Positions 25,991-35,134 of a stretch of DNA of 64,000 bases are shown here, one piece after another. The DNA is from Sphingomonas sp. LM7. Lineage in GTDB: Bacteria; Pseudomonadota; Alphaproteobacteria; Sphingomonadales; Sphingomonadaceae. Both the position numbers and the translations under genes were made by a program. The notes under the pieces are model-generated. The model ran no database searches. It had not been told where the DNA came from and saw only the letters and a program-made list of their open reading frames with translations. How positions within the stretch are numbered: position 1 is the stretch's first letter; every line of letters begins with the position of its first letter. The stretch lies in NCBI RefSeq assembly GCF_002002925.1, contig NZ_CP019511.1, positions 3,193,001-3,257,000 on the forward strand, in the 5' to 3' direction.

Positions 25991-26956
25991 ATGCTGATGC
26001 TCGCGCTCTTCCTCGCCGCCGATCCCGCAACCGGCACCTCACAGATCTATGGCGATTGGGCGGTGGCCTGCGACAATCTCAAAATCTGCGAGATGACGTC
26101 GCTGCTTGTCGAGCAATCCGAAGAAGAGCTGATTTCGGCGTCGATCAGCCGTGCGCCCGGGCCGCAGGGCGGTTTCGAAGTCGTGGTCGATTCAGGCAAG
26201 GCGGCCGGCAGCCTCGCGCTCGCCATCGACGGCAAAACCGTGGCGCGCGGCGTTCCCAAGGCGGGGGTGGTCCGCTTCCAGGGGGCCGACGCGGCACGCA
26301 TCGTCGCGGCGATGATCGACGGGTCCACGCTCACGCTCGCTAATGCCAGCATCTCGCTGAAGGGATCGTCGGCGGCGCTGCGGTTCATCGACGCAGGACA
26401 AGGCCGTGCCGGGACGGTTACGGCCGCTGTCGCCAAGGGAACCAGACCCGCAGCCGGCGTGCCCGCCGGGCCCGCGACGCCGCGAGTCGCTGCGCTCCGG
26501 GGCGGCGGCAAGCCTGCGCCGATCAGCGCTGCGCTGCGGGCGCAGATGAAGAAGGCCGCTGGCTGCGAGGAGACCAGCGAGACCGACCCCAACGAGCTTC
26601 AGGCCTTTGCACTGGGCGGCGGGGCGACGCTGGCGCTGCTGCCGTGCGGTAGCGGCGCCTACAACATCAACAGCGTGCCGTTCTTGGTGCGCGGCGGCAA
26701 GGCTGTAGTCGCGGACATCGACTATTCGGGCGACGGCAGCGGCGAGGCGCCGATGCTCACCAATGCCTGGTGGGACGCCAAGACCAGCGTGCTGAGTACC
26801 CATGCCAAGGGCCGCGGGATCGGCGATTGCGGCGAGAGCGCGAGCTTCGTCTGGGACGGCAAGGCATTCCACCTGATCGAACTGCGATCGATGGACGAGT
26901 GCCGCGGCTCGACCAACTGGCTGCGCACCTGGAAGGCGGAGCCGGTCTATCGCTGA
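25991..26956 (+). CDS. DUF1176-type exported protein
   Basis: A 321-aa protein with a short hydrophobic N-terminus (MLMLALFLAADPATG). The DUF1176 pattern is visible: IYGDWAVACDNLKICEM at the start, a beta-rich first half with charged turns, an Ala/Gly/Pro linker (about 135-175), and a second half with LPCGSGAYNINSVPFLV, WWDAKTSVLSTHAKGRGIGDCGESASFVWDGKAFHL and a cysteine near the end (MDECRG). Several cysteines suggest periplasmic disulphides. Function is unknown. It is convergent with egtD. Confidence 0.82.
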   Translation: MLMLALFLAADPATGTSQIYGDWAVACDNLKICEMTSLLVEQSEEELISASISRAPGPQGGFEVVVDSGKAAGSLALAIDGKTVARGVPKAGVVRFQGADAARIVAAMIDGSTLTLANASISLKGSSAALRFIDAGQGRAGTVTAAVAKGTRPAAGVPAGPATPRVAALRGGGKPAPISAALRAQMKKAAGCEETSETDPNELQAFALGGGATLALLPCGSGAYNINSVPFLVRGGKAVVADIDYSGDGSGEAPMLTNAWWDAKTSVLSTHAKGRGIGDCGESASFVWDGKAFHLIELRSMDECRGSTNWLRTWKAEPVYR

Positions 26957-27024
26957 GTTTTTCGTTCACTGAGTGCAGGTTGGGGCCCAGATCCCACGAC
27001 GTCGGCGAGCAGCTTCTAGGCCGA

Positions 27025-28002
<978 letters not shown>

Positions 28003-28004
28003 GG

Positions 28005-29279
28005 TTACAGGTCCTTGGCCAGGCGTACGCCGGTGAACTGCCAGCGCTGGTGCGGATAGAAGAAATTGCGGTAGCTCGCGCGGACATGCCCGCGCGGCGT
28101 GGCGCAGCTGCCGCCGCGCAACACGAACTGCCCGCTCATGAACTTGCCGTTATATTCGCCGACTGCGCCCTCCGCAGTGCGGAAGCCCGGATAGGGGCGA
28201 TAGGCGCTGCCGGTCCATTCCCAGACGTCGCCGAAGAATGCCGGCCCGCCGGTGGAAGGGCGCGGTTCGACCGCGCCGGCGGCGTCAAGCTGGTTGCCGC
28301 CGTTCGGATCGTGGCTGCTCGCCGCAGCTTCCCATTCAAATTCGGTGGGCAGCCGCGCGCCGGCCCAGCTGGCATAGGCGTCGGCTTCGAACAGGCTGAC
28401 ATGGGTGACCGGTGCGGCGGGGTCGATCGGGCGGCGGCCGTCCAGCCCGAAACGAGTCCAGATGCCGTCGCGCTGCTCCCAATAGAGCGGCGCCGTGACG
28501 CCTTCGGCCTGCACCCACGCCCAACCGTCGGCGAGCCAGTGCCGCGGCTCGCGATAGCCGCCATCGGCTACGAACGCGGCCCATTCGCCATTGGTGACGG
28601 TACGGTCGGCGAGCGCATGCGGGTGGAGCAGTTCGCTATGCCGCGGGCTTTCGCAATCGAAGGCAAATCCGGTTGACGCGCCTGACAAGATATCATGGCC
28701 GATCTCGACGACGCCCGCGCGCCCTTCGATCCAGTCGATCGGGCCGGGCATGGCGACCGGGACCTTGGGAGAGCCCGGCCAAATGGCTGGTTCCAGCGGG
28801 TTTATCGAGAAATGGTGGAGAATGTCGGTAAGCAGTAGTTCCTGATGCTGCTCCTCGTGATGGCAGCCCAGCGCAACCAGTTCCTGCACCTCTGCGGGCA
28901 GGCCGGGGAGCGCTGCCGTCAACGCCATGTCGACCGACTCGCGCCAGGCGAGGATCTTGAGCAGCGACGGCTGCGACAGCATGCCGCGGCGCGCGCGAGC
29001 ATGACGGGCGCCTTCGGCCTCGTAATAGCTGTTGAACAGGAACGGCCAGCGTTCGTCGAACAGCCGATAGCCGGGAACGTGATCGCGCAGCACGAAAGTC
29101 TCGAAGAACCATGTCGTGTGCGCAAGATGCCATTTGGCAGGCGAAGCATCGTCCATCGACTGGATCGTCGCATCGGCATCGGACAAAGTGGCCACGATCG
29201 CGACGCTGAGAGCCCGAACGCGCCCGAAGCGCGCCGCGAGCGGACAGGAAGCTGGGGCCGGACCAGTTTCTGTTCGCAT
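28005..29279 (-). CDS. egtB: Ergothioneine sulfoxide synthase
   Basis: Iron enzyme that joins hercynine to a thiol (gamma-glutamylcysteine or cysteine) with oxygen. It is 424 aa. The N-terminal DinB-like domain carries the iron ligands: [12 protein letters not shown] (His51) and the HX3HXE motif in [11 protein letters not shown] (His141, His145). The C-terminal formylglycine-generating-enzyme-like domain runs from about 200 to the end, with [25 protein letters not shown] and [19 protein letters not shown]. First gene of the egtBD unit; no egtA, egtC or egtE is next to it, so the thiol partner and lyase must come from elsewhere. Confidence 0.95.
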   Translation of the reverse strand: MRTETGPAPASCPLAARFGRVRALSVAIVATLSDADATIQSMDDASPAKWHLAHTTWFFETFVLRDHVPGYRLFDERWPFLFNSYYEAEGARHARARRGMLSQPSLLKILAWRESVDMALTAALPGLPAEVQELVALGCHHEEQHQELLLTDILHHFSINPLEPAIWPGSPKVPVAMPGPIDWIEGRAGVVEIGHDILSGASTGFAFDCESPRHSELLHPHALADRTVTNGEWAAFVADGGYREPRHWLADGWAWVQAEGVTAPLYWEQRDGIWTRFGLDGRRPIDPAAPVTHVSLFEADAYASWAGARLPTEFEWEAAASSHDPNGGNQLDAAGAVEPRPSTGGPAFFGDVWEWTGSAYRPYPGFRTAEGAVGEYNGKFMSGQFVLRGGSCATPRGHVRASYRNFFYPHQRWQFTGVRLAKDL

Positions 29280-29330
29280 TATGTTCTTCTACCCGCAGCG
29301 GAGACTAGCGTCAACTATGATCGACGGCGA

Positions 29331-29888
29331 TCAGCGCGAAGCCCCCGGAACCCACAAAACGTCTCCGCCCGCCGATTGGTTCACTGCGCGCGCCGCAACG
29401 AAGAGCAGGTCGGACAGACGATTGAGATAGGCCAGTGCATCCGCGCGCAATGCGATTTGCGCCGCGGCACCGACTGCGGTCCGCTCGGCACGGCGCGTGA
29501 TCGCGCGCGCCAGGTGGAGCGACGCGGCGGCGGACGCGCCGGCAGGCAGGATGAAGCTGGTCAGGGGATCGAGCGTGGTATTGAGATGGTCGATCCGTTC
29601 CTCCAGCCAACCGACCTGACCGGGCAAGATGCGCAGTGCGCCTTCGACTTCTATTGGGGTGGCGAGATCGGCACCGAGATCGAACAAGTCGTTCTGGATG
29701 CGCGCCAGCATCTCGCTGAAGCTGCCGGGACCAAGGGCCGCGCGGGCGACGCCGATTGCACTGTTGGCTTCATCGACATCGCCGATCGCCGCCATGCGCG
29801 GATCGGCCTTGGACACGCGCGATCCGTCGACCAGCCCGGTGGTGCCGTCGTCGCCGGTGCGCGTGTAGATCTTGTTGAGCTTGACCAT
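29331..29888 (-). CDS. PduO-type cob(I)alamin adenosyltransferase
   Basis: Makes adenosylcobalamin from cob(I)alamin and ATP. It is 185 aa with the PduO fold signatures KIYTRTGDDGTTGLVDGSRV (ATP site, N-terminus), GDVDEANSAIG, FDLGADLATP, and the helix ARAITRRAERTAV whose arginines contact ATP, then LNRLSDLLFVAARAVN. No cobalamin riboswitch is apparent upstream. Stands between egtB and a PilZ gene; no other B12 genes are nearby, so it probably serves a B12 enzyme such as methylmalonyl-CoA mutase elsewhere. Confidence 0.93.
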   Translation of the reverse strand: MVKLNKIYTRTGDDGTTGLVDGSRVSKADPRMAAIGDVDEANSAIGVARAALGPGSFSEMLARIQNDLFDLGADLATPIEVEGALRILPGQVGWLEERIDHLNTTLDPLTSFILPAGASAAASLHLARAITRRAERTAVGAAAQIALRADALAYLNRLSDLLFVAARAVNQSAGGDVLWVPGASR

Positions 29889-30019
29889 CGCCGCGTCCTA
29901 CCCTCGGCCGGCGCGATTGGCCACCGGCGCAGGCCAACGCGGTTATCGAACGGCTAAGCGTGTCCCTCGACTCCGCGTAAACCCTGGGCGTCTATAGTTC
30001 AGGCAGGGGAGTCCCTGTC

Positions 30020-30352
30020 ATGAACCTGACCGACCAGAACAAGAACGATGCCCTTATCGGCCGGCTGGCCGAAGCCGACCGGCGCGCCAGTCCGCGGACC
30101 TCCACGGCGTTGACTGCGACCATCCGCGCGAGCGGCGAAGTGCGGCGGATCAAGGGCGAAGTTGCCGATGTCTCGGTCGAGGGCTGCAAGATCTTCACCT
30201 GGGGCCTGCACGAAGGCGACGAAGTATGGGTGGCGATAGCGCATCTGGCGCCGATGCCGGCACGAGTCGCCTGGTCGCGCGAGGGCGTGGTGGGGCTCAA
30301 GTTCAAGGGCACGCTGCACCAGTCGCTGGTGACGCATCTCGGATTCCTGTGA
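30020..30352 (+). CDS. PilZ-domain protein
   Basis: A 110-aa cytoplasmic protein that is essentially one PilZ domain, a candidate cyclic di-GMP receptor. The binding residues are visible: RRASPR at about 21-26 (RxxxR motif) and DVSVEGCKI at about 50-58 (D/NxSxxG motif). The later strands include DEVWVAIAHLAPMPARVAWSREGVVGLKF. It has no attached output domain, so it would act by protein-protein contact. The GGDEF enzyme at 2602 is a possible source of ligand but is not linked to it. Confidence 0.88.
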   Translation: MNLTDQNKNDALIGRLAEADRRASPRTSTALTATIRASGEVRRIKGEVADVSVEGCKIFTWGLHEGDEVWVAIAHLAPMPARVAWSREGVVGLKFKGTLHQSLVTHLGFL

Positions 30353-30370
30353 GCGCCATGGGCGGGCCCG

Positions 30371-30466
30371 ATGCGCCGCCCGCCGCTGCTTGATCTCGAA
30401 CTCGCGGTCCTGATCGGACTGCTGCTGATCGCGTTGATCTGGTGCCTGGCGATCCTGAGCGGCTGA
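30371..30466 (+). CDS. Possible 31-aa single-helix membrane protein
   Basis: ATG 30371 to TGA 30466 encodes MRRPPLLDLELAVLIGL and then a strongly hydrophobic segment (LLIALIWCLAILSG). The whole peptide is a basic start plus one membrane helix. It begins 18 bp after the PilZ stop, so it could be translated from the same message. No clear ribosome binding site is present and the size alone is weak evidence. Confidence 0.4.
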   Translation: MRRPPLLDLELAVLIGLLLIALIWCLAILSG

Positions 30467-30474
30467 GCGGGCGG

Positions 30475-30705
30475 TCAGCCCTTCGCCGACACCAGCAACA
30501 GCAACAGCGCGATGATCGCGATCGCCACGCCCTGGAGCAGGATGCGCTGCTGCATCAGCTTGTTTGAGCGCAGCGCGCGGTCACTGGGGCCTTCGCCCTC
30601 CAGGTCCTGCGTAGTGGTCTGGGCCATGTTGACCAGGCCCTTGATGAGCACGAAGACGACCGCGAGCATCGCGGCGATTAGCAGGGCGGCGAGGAAAAAG
30701 GTCAT
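30475..30705 (-). CDS. HIG1-domain twin-membrane protein
   Basis: A 76-aa inner-membrane protein with two hydrophobic helices (about 3-25 and 55-74) joined by a polar loop. The loop-to-helix segment DRALRSNKLMQQRILLQGVAIAI matches the HIG1 signature (SNKLMRxRVxxQ). In mitochondria HIG1 proteins such as Rcf1 assist cytochrome oxidase and supercomplex assembly; alphaproteobacterial versions are proposed to act similarly. It lies just downstream of gluQ (8 bp) on the same strand. Confidence 0.82.
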   Translation of the reverse strand: MTFFLAALLIAAMLAVVFVLIKGLVNMAQTTTQDLEGEGPSDRALRSNKLMQQRILLQGVAIAIIALLLLLVSAKG

Positions 30706-30713
30706 GGCCTCTC

Positions 30714-31685
30714 CTACGCCTTTGCCGGCGCGAAGCCAACTGGAAGCCGCCCTGCGCGCAAACGATCGGCAAGCGCCCGCCCGTCCTCGCCGGCTACGCG
30801 CATCGCCTCGAGCGTCGGCGCCCCGTGGCGCTTGGCGAGGCGCTGGCCGTCAGGGCCGGTGAGCAGCGCGTGATGGCGATATTCGGGCGTGGGCAGGCCG
30901 AGCAGCGCCTGGAGCAGGCGGTGGACATGCGTTGCCCCGAACAAGTCTAGCCCGCGGACAACATGGGTGATGCCCTGCCCGGCGTCGTCGATGGTGACGG
31001 CGAGGTGGTAGGAGGCAGGGGCATCCTTGCGGGCGAGGATGACGTCGCCGTGGGAGCGGGGATCGGCGCGGATCCAGCCTGCGAGGGTATCGTGCCACGT
31101 CAATTCCCTTTCCCAATGGGAGAGGGAGGGAGTCGACGCGGTCGGCGGAAGGGTGAGGGCAGGTGGGGGTGTCGCGCTGCCCTCACCCTTCCCACCGCCT
31201 GACGGCGGCGGACCCCTTCCCGCTCCCGATGGGAGAGGGAGATTTGCCAGCGCCTTCTCCATATCCAGCCGCCAGCTGTGCGGGCGGGCGAGGTCCGGCG
31301 CTGCAAGCCCGCGGCAGGTCCCTGGATATAGCGCTCCCTCCGGCCCATGCGGTGCTGACAGGATCGCGGCAATATCGGCGCGGGTGCAGAAACAGGGGTA
31401 GAGCAGCCCCATGCCGCGCAGTTGGTCGAGCGCGGCTTCGTACAGGTCCAGCCGCTGAGACTGGAAGGTGACTTCGCCGTCCCAACCCAGCCCGAGCCAT
31501 TCGAGATCGCGCAGGATCGCCTCGACATGTTCGGGGCGGCTGCGGGTGCCGTCGATATCCTCGATGCGCAGGCTGAAGCGGCCGCCCAGCGCGCGCGCAA
31601 AATCATGCGCCTGGATTGCTGAGAAGGCGTGACCCAGATGGAGGCGCCCCGTCGGGCTCGGCGCGAATCGCGTGTGGATAACCAT
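30714..31685 (-). CDS. gluQ: Glutamyl-Q tRNA(Asp) synthetase carrying a translated repeat insert
   Basis: Truncated GluRS paralogue that attaches glutamate to queuosine-34 of tRNA-Asp. RFAPSPTGRLHLGHAF holds the HIGH-like motif, LRIEDIDGTRS the active-site Asp, CFCTR and YPGTCR the zinc Cys cluster, and GQRLAKRHGAPTL the KRxx loop (a KMSKS remnant). Start ATG 31685 (323 aa); the TTG three bases upstream is less likely. Residues about 148-194 are a Pro/Gly/Ser-rich stretch absent from ordinary GluQ proteins. They coincide with an intergenic-type inverted repeat in the DNA, inserted in frame between WRLDMEKAL and LTWHDTLAG. The enzyme may still work if the loop is tolerated. Confidence 0.92.
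   Translation of the reverse strand: MVIHTRFAPSPTGRLHLGHAFSAIQAHDFARALGGRFSLRIEDIDGTRSRPEHVEAILRDLEWLGLGWDGEVTFQSQRLDLYEAALDQLRGMGLLYPCFCTRADIAAILSAPHGPEGALYPGTCRGLAAPDLARPHSWRLDMEKALANLPLPSGAGRGPPPSGGGKGEGSATPPPALTLPPTASTPSLSHWERELTWHDTLAGWIRADPRSHGDVILARKDAPASYHLAVTIDDAGQGITHVVRGLDLFGATHVHRLLQALLGLPTPEYRHHALLTGPDGQRLAKRHGAPTLEAMRVAGEDGRALADRLRAGRLPVGFAPAKA
31104..31244. repeat. Intergenic-type palindromic repeat inside gluQ
   Basis: 141 bp (47 codons) with nested symmetry. Each end holds a self-complementary unit of the form tccc..tccc.atgggagaggga (31105-31127 and 31219-31240), and the centre a perfect 12-bp inverted repeat (aagggtgagggc at 31149-31160, gccctcaccctt at 31179-31190). Such sequences are normally found between genes. 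Its length is a multiple of three and the gluQ frame stays open. Confidence 0.8.
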
Positions 31686-31784
31686 CAAGCCGGCCCTTGA
31701 CCGCGAGTCGCGGCATATGCTGTCATGTGCCCGTCACCATTCCCCGCCAGGGACTGTGGCGAGCAAAAACGGGTGAGGGAACGC

Positions 31785-32351
31785 ATGTACCATCCCGATC
31801 TGATCCGTCATCCGGACAGTTGCCCCGCGCTTGTGCTCAACGCCGATTACACGCCGCTCAGTTATTATCCACTCAGCGTGTGGCCGTGGCAGACTGCGAT
31901 CAAGGCGCTGTTCCTCGATCGGGTGGACGTTGTCTCCTTCTACGAACGCGAAGTGCGAAGTCCCAGCGCGAGGCTGAAGCTTCCTTCGGTCATCGCGCTC
32001 AAGCAATATGTTAGACCGTCCCAATTCCCTGCCTTCACGCGCTTCAACCTGTTCCTTCGCGACAAGTTTTCCTGCCAATATTGCGGGACCCAGCGCGACC
32101 TTACCTTCGACCATGTCATTCCCCGCGCGCAAGGCGGACGCACTACCTGGGAAAATGTCGCCACCGCCTGCGCGCCGTGCAACCTCAAAAAAGGCGGGCG
32201 AACCCCGAAACAGGCGGCGATGCCGCTCCATATCGAGCCGATCCGCCCGACCAGCTGGCATCTCCAGGAACATGGCCGGCGCTTTCCGCCCAATTATCTC
32301 CACCAGACCTGGCGCGACTGGCTCTATTGGGATGTCGAGCTCGAAGCCTGA
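31785..32351 (+). CDS. HNH endonuclease
   Basis: A 188-aa protein with a C-terminal HNH domain: zinc knuckles CQYC (97-100) and CAPC (129-132) flank TFDHVIPRAQGG, whose Asp109-His110 is the catalytic pair, and WENVATACAPCNLKKG supplies the Asn. The N-terminal 90 residues (LVLNADYTPLSYYPLSVWPWQTAIKALF) are the conserved extension of a widespread chromosomal HNH family whose role is not known. ATG 31785 has a good ribosome binding site (gtgaggga). No methylase, integrase or toxin partner is next to it. Confidence 0.9.
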   Translation: MYHPDLIRHPDSCPALVLNADYTPLSYYPLSVWPWQTAIKALFLDRVDVVSFYEREVRSPSARLKLPSVIALKQYVRPSQFPAFTRFNLFLRDKFSCQYCGTQRDLTFDHVIPRAQGGRTTWENVATACAPCNLKKGGRTPKQAAMPLHIEPIRPTSWHLQEHGRRFPPNYLHQTWRDWLYWDVELEA

Positions 32352-32410
32352 CGGCTAGGCAATCGCGGCGCCGCGCTTATACGGGCGGCGCGATTGTCCG
32401 AGGAGTGTTC

Positions 32411-32791
32411 ATGCGTATCCTGTTTTCCGTTCTCGTCCTGCTCGGCATGGCCGGCACCGCTGCTGCCGCCGACGGCACCATGCCTACGCGCTTCCAGGGC
32501 GAATGGGCGGTCCGGCTCACCGATTGCGGACTGCGCGGCGGCGACAATACCGAGGGCATGACGATCACTGCGCGCGCGATCGGCCATTACGAGGAGAGCA
32601 TCGCGATCAAGCGCGTGACCGTGCTGGGCAAGGACAGCGTCCGCTACGAAGGCATATTGTCTACTTATGACGGCGAAGAGCCGGTCACCGATACGCTGCG
32701 CATTTCGGCAGACGGCAAACGCCTGATCGAAGCCGGCTATGCCGACGGCCCGAACAGCAAGGCGCCGGACCTGCTGCGCTGCACCCGCTAA
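32411..32791 (+). CDS. Small exported hypothetical protein
   Basis: A 126-aa secreted protein with signal peptide MRILFSVLVLLGMAGTAAAA and start ATG 32411 supported by aggag 7 bp upstream. The mature part is beta-rich, opening RFQGEWAVRLTDCG with a later LLRCTR, so a single disulphide between the two cysteines (residues 39 and 124) is plausible. The strand pattern SVRYEGILSTYDGEEPVTDTLRISADGKRL resembles small lipocalin-like or META-like domains, but I do not recognise a family. It stands alone between the HNH and PBP1A genes. Confidence 0.72.
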   Translation: MRILFSVLVLLGMAGTAAAADGTMPTRFQGEWAVRLTDCGLRGGDNTEGMTITARAIGHYEESIAIKRVTVLGKDSVRYEGILSTYDGEEPVTDTLRISADGKRLIEAGYADGPNSKAPDLLRCTR

Positions 32792-32875
32792 GGTTGCGCC
32801 ACGGACTGCCTTACAATAATAACACACCGTGGCGTATTGCTTTCCCCTTCGCGCCGGGGCGGATAAGAGGCGCTG

Positions 32876-35104
32876 ATGGCCCGTGACCCCGGCTCGAGCG
32901 ACATGCGCTTTCCGCTTCGGCGCCCGACGGAAACGGGGGACGCGCCCGAGGTGCGGGCGTGGCGTCCGACGCGCGCCGATCCGCCGCCGCCGCTGGCAGT
33001 GACGCCCGAGCTGCCGAAGCCCGAACCAACGCAGCCCAGATTCGCGCCCGACCCGGTATGGCGTCCGGCGCCGCCGGCACCGCCGCCGCCGCCGCCACCA
33101 CCGCCGTCGGGAGAAGGTCCTGGGCCTGACGCGGGCGATGCCAGTCTTCCGGCGGTCCGCAAGCGCTTCCGCTTTCGCTGGCGCTGGGTGAGCTGGGGCG
33201 TTGCCGGGTTCATCCTGTTGTTCGTGCTGGCGGTGGCGTGGCTCGCGCTGACCGCGCCGCTTTCCAAGTCGCTTCAGCCGCCGGCGCCGCCGTCGATCAC
33301 CTTGCTCTCCGCCGAGGGCAAGCCGATCGCGCGGCGGGGGGCCGATATCGCCGCGCCAGTCGATGTCTCCAAGCTCCCCGACCATGTCGCCGAGGCGTTT
33401 GTCGCGATCGAGGACCGGCGCTTCTTCGGACATATGGGCGTCGATCCGCGCGGGATCGCGCGTGCGTTTTTCCACAATGCGACCAGCGACGGCGGCTCGC
33501 AGGGCGGCAGCACGATCACCCAGCAGCTCGCCAAGAATGCGTTCCTGACCTCCGACCGGACGATGACCCGGAAGATGCGCGAAGTGATGATCGCCTTCTG
33601 GCTCGAGGCGTGGCTGACCAAGGAAGAGATTCTCTCGCGCTACCTGTCGAACGTCTATTTCGGCGACAATGTCTATGGTCTGCGCGCCGCGGCGAACCAC
33701 TATTTCAGCGTCGAACCCGAGCGGTTGACGCTGAGCCAGGCGTCGCTGCTCGCGGGGCTGGTCAAGGCGCCGAGCCGGCTCGCGCCGACGGGCAATCTCA
33801 AGGGCGCGCGCGATCGCCAGAAGCTGGTGATCGGCGCGATGGTCGCCAGCGGCGCGCTCACCGAGGCCGAGGCGGCGCGCGTGCGCCCGGCGGTGCTCAA
33901 GGTGAGCAAGGACAAGGAACTGCCGAGCGGCACCTATTTTGCCGATTGGGTGCTGCCCGAGGCGCGCGACCGCGCCGGCGGCGTCGCGACCGAGCAGACG
34001 GTCAAGACCACGCTCGAGATGAACCTCCAGCAGCATGCCGAACGCGCGGTGCGCGGCGCGGGGTTGCGGAAAACGCAGATCGCACTGGTGGCGATGCGGC
34101 CCGACGGGCGCGTCGTCGCGATGGTCGGCGGCAAGAATTATCGCGAGAGCCCGTTCAACCGCGCCACCCAGGCGCGACGCCAGCCGGGATCGACCTTCAA
34201 GCTGTTCGTCTATCTCGCGGCGTTGCGCTCGGGGATGACGCCCGACACGCTGGTCGACGATTCGCCGGTGACGATCGGCGACTGGTCGCCGACGAACAGC
34301 GACCGCCGCTATGCCGGCAAGATCACGCTGCGCCAGGCATTCGCCAAGTCGAGCAACGTCGTCGCGGCGCGGCTGACCAACGAGATTGGCGTCGGCCGGG
34401 TGATTCGTGCGGCGCGCGACCTGGGCATCTCGACGCCGATCGCCAATGAGGCGTCGATCGCGCTCGGTACGTCGAGCGTGTCGCTGCTCGAACTGACTGC
34501 CGCTTATGCTGCGGTGGCCAATGGCAGCTATCCGGTGCGCCCGCGCGGGCTCGACGATGCCGAGAGCGCCGATGACTGGCTCGCCGCGCGGCTGGGCTCG
34601 GCGACGCGCATGCCCGGCGGGCAGCTCGAGGATCTGCGCTCGATGCTCGGCACAGTGGTGACTTCGGGCACCGGGCGCAGCGCGGCGCTGTCGATCCCCG
34701 CCTTCGGCAAGACCGGGACGACGCAGGACGCGCGCGACGCGTGGTTCATCGGCTATGCCGGCGATCTGGTCGCCGCGGTATGGATCGGCAACGACGATAA
34801 TTCGCCGATCCCGGGCCTGTCGGGCGGCGGCATCCCGGCACGGGTGTGGCGCGACTTCATGGTCCGCGCGCTCGGCGTCTCGCTGCCCCCGCCGCCGCCG
34901 GTGGAAGAGGAATATGAGAACGAGACGACGCTCGACGACGTGCTCAACAGCGTCGGCGCATTCGTCGAAGGATCGGGGATCGAGACCGACGTACTCGGCC
35001 CGCGCGACCGGCCGTTCCCGCCCGACGAGGAGGAATTTCCAGTGGAGGACGAACAGCGCCCGCCGCCGCGCGGCAGCGGCCGTCGCGGCGAGGAGGGGAA
35101 TTGA
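32876..35104 (+). CDS. Class A penicillin-binding protein (PBP1A type)
   Basis: A 742-aa bifunctional peptidoglycan glycosyltransferase/transpeptidase anchored in the inner membrane. The cytoplasmic N-terminus (1-95) is long and proline-rich, with a run of prolines around 66-77. The membrane helix is about 103-127. The GT51 domain has EDRRFFGHMGVD (179-190) and QGGSTITQQLAKN (209-221). The transpeptidase has SxxK at Ser439-Lys442 (PGSTFK), SxN at 492-494 and KTG at 612-614. The C-terminus is an acidic, proline-rich tail. No OB/ODD insert like E. coli PBP1a is evident. Confidence 0.95.
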   Translation: MARDPGSSDMRFPLRRPTETGDAPEVRAWRPTRADPPPPLAVTPELPKPEPTQPRFAPDPVWRPAPPAPPPPPPPPPSGEGPGPDAGDASLPAVRKRFRFRWRWVSWGVAGFILLFVLAVAWLALTAPLSKSLQPPAPPSITLLSAEGKPIARRGADIAAPVDVSKLPDHVAEAFVAIEDRRFFGHMGVDPRGIARAFFHNATSDGGSQGGSTITQQLAKNAFLTSDRTMTRKMREVMIAFWLEAWLTKEEILSRYLSNVYFGDNVYGLRAAANHYFSVEPERLTLSQASLLAGLVKAPSRLAPTGNLKGARDRQKLVIGAMVASGALTEAEAARVRPAVLKVSKDKELPSGTYFADWVLPEARDRAGGVATEQTVKTTLEMNLQQHAERAVRGAGLRKTQIALVAMRPDGRVVAMVGGKNYRESPFNRATQARRQPGSTFKLFVYLAALRSGMTPDTLVDDSPVTIGDWSPTNSDRRYAGKITLRQAFAKSSNVVAARLTNEIGVGRVIRAARDLGISTPIANEASIALGTSSVSLLELTAAYAAVANGSYPVRPRGLDDAESADDWLAARLGSATRMPGGQLEDLRSMLGTVVTSGTGRSAALSIPAFGKTGTTQDARDAWFIGYAGDLVAAVWIGNDDNSPIPGLSGGGIPARVWRDFMVRALGVSLPPPPPVEEEYENETTLDDVLNSVGAFVEGSGIETDVLGPRDRPFPPDEEEFPVEDEQRPPPRGSGRRGEEGN

Positions 35105-35134
35105 CCTGAAAGGCGTGGGCCGCGATTGCGGGCC

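Noticed and set aside
25055..26042. Minus-strand ORF 25110-26042 overlapping the dehydrogenase in another frame
   Set aside because: Arg-rich shadow without motifs; the dehydrogenase frame is clear.
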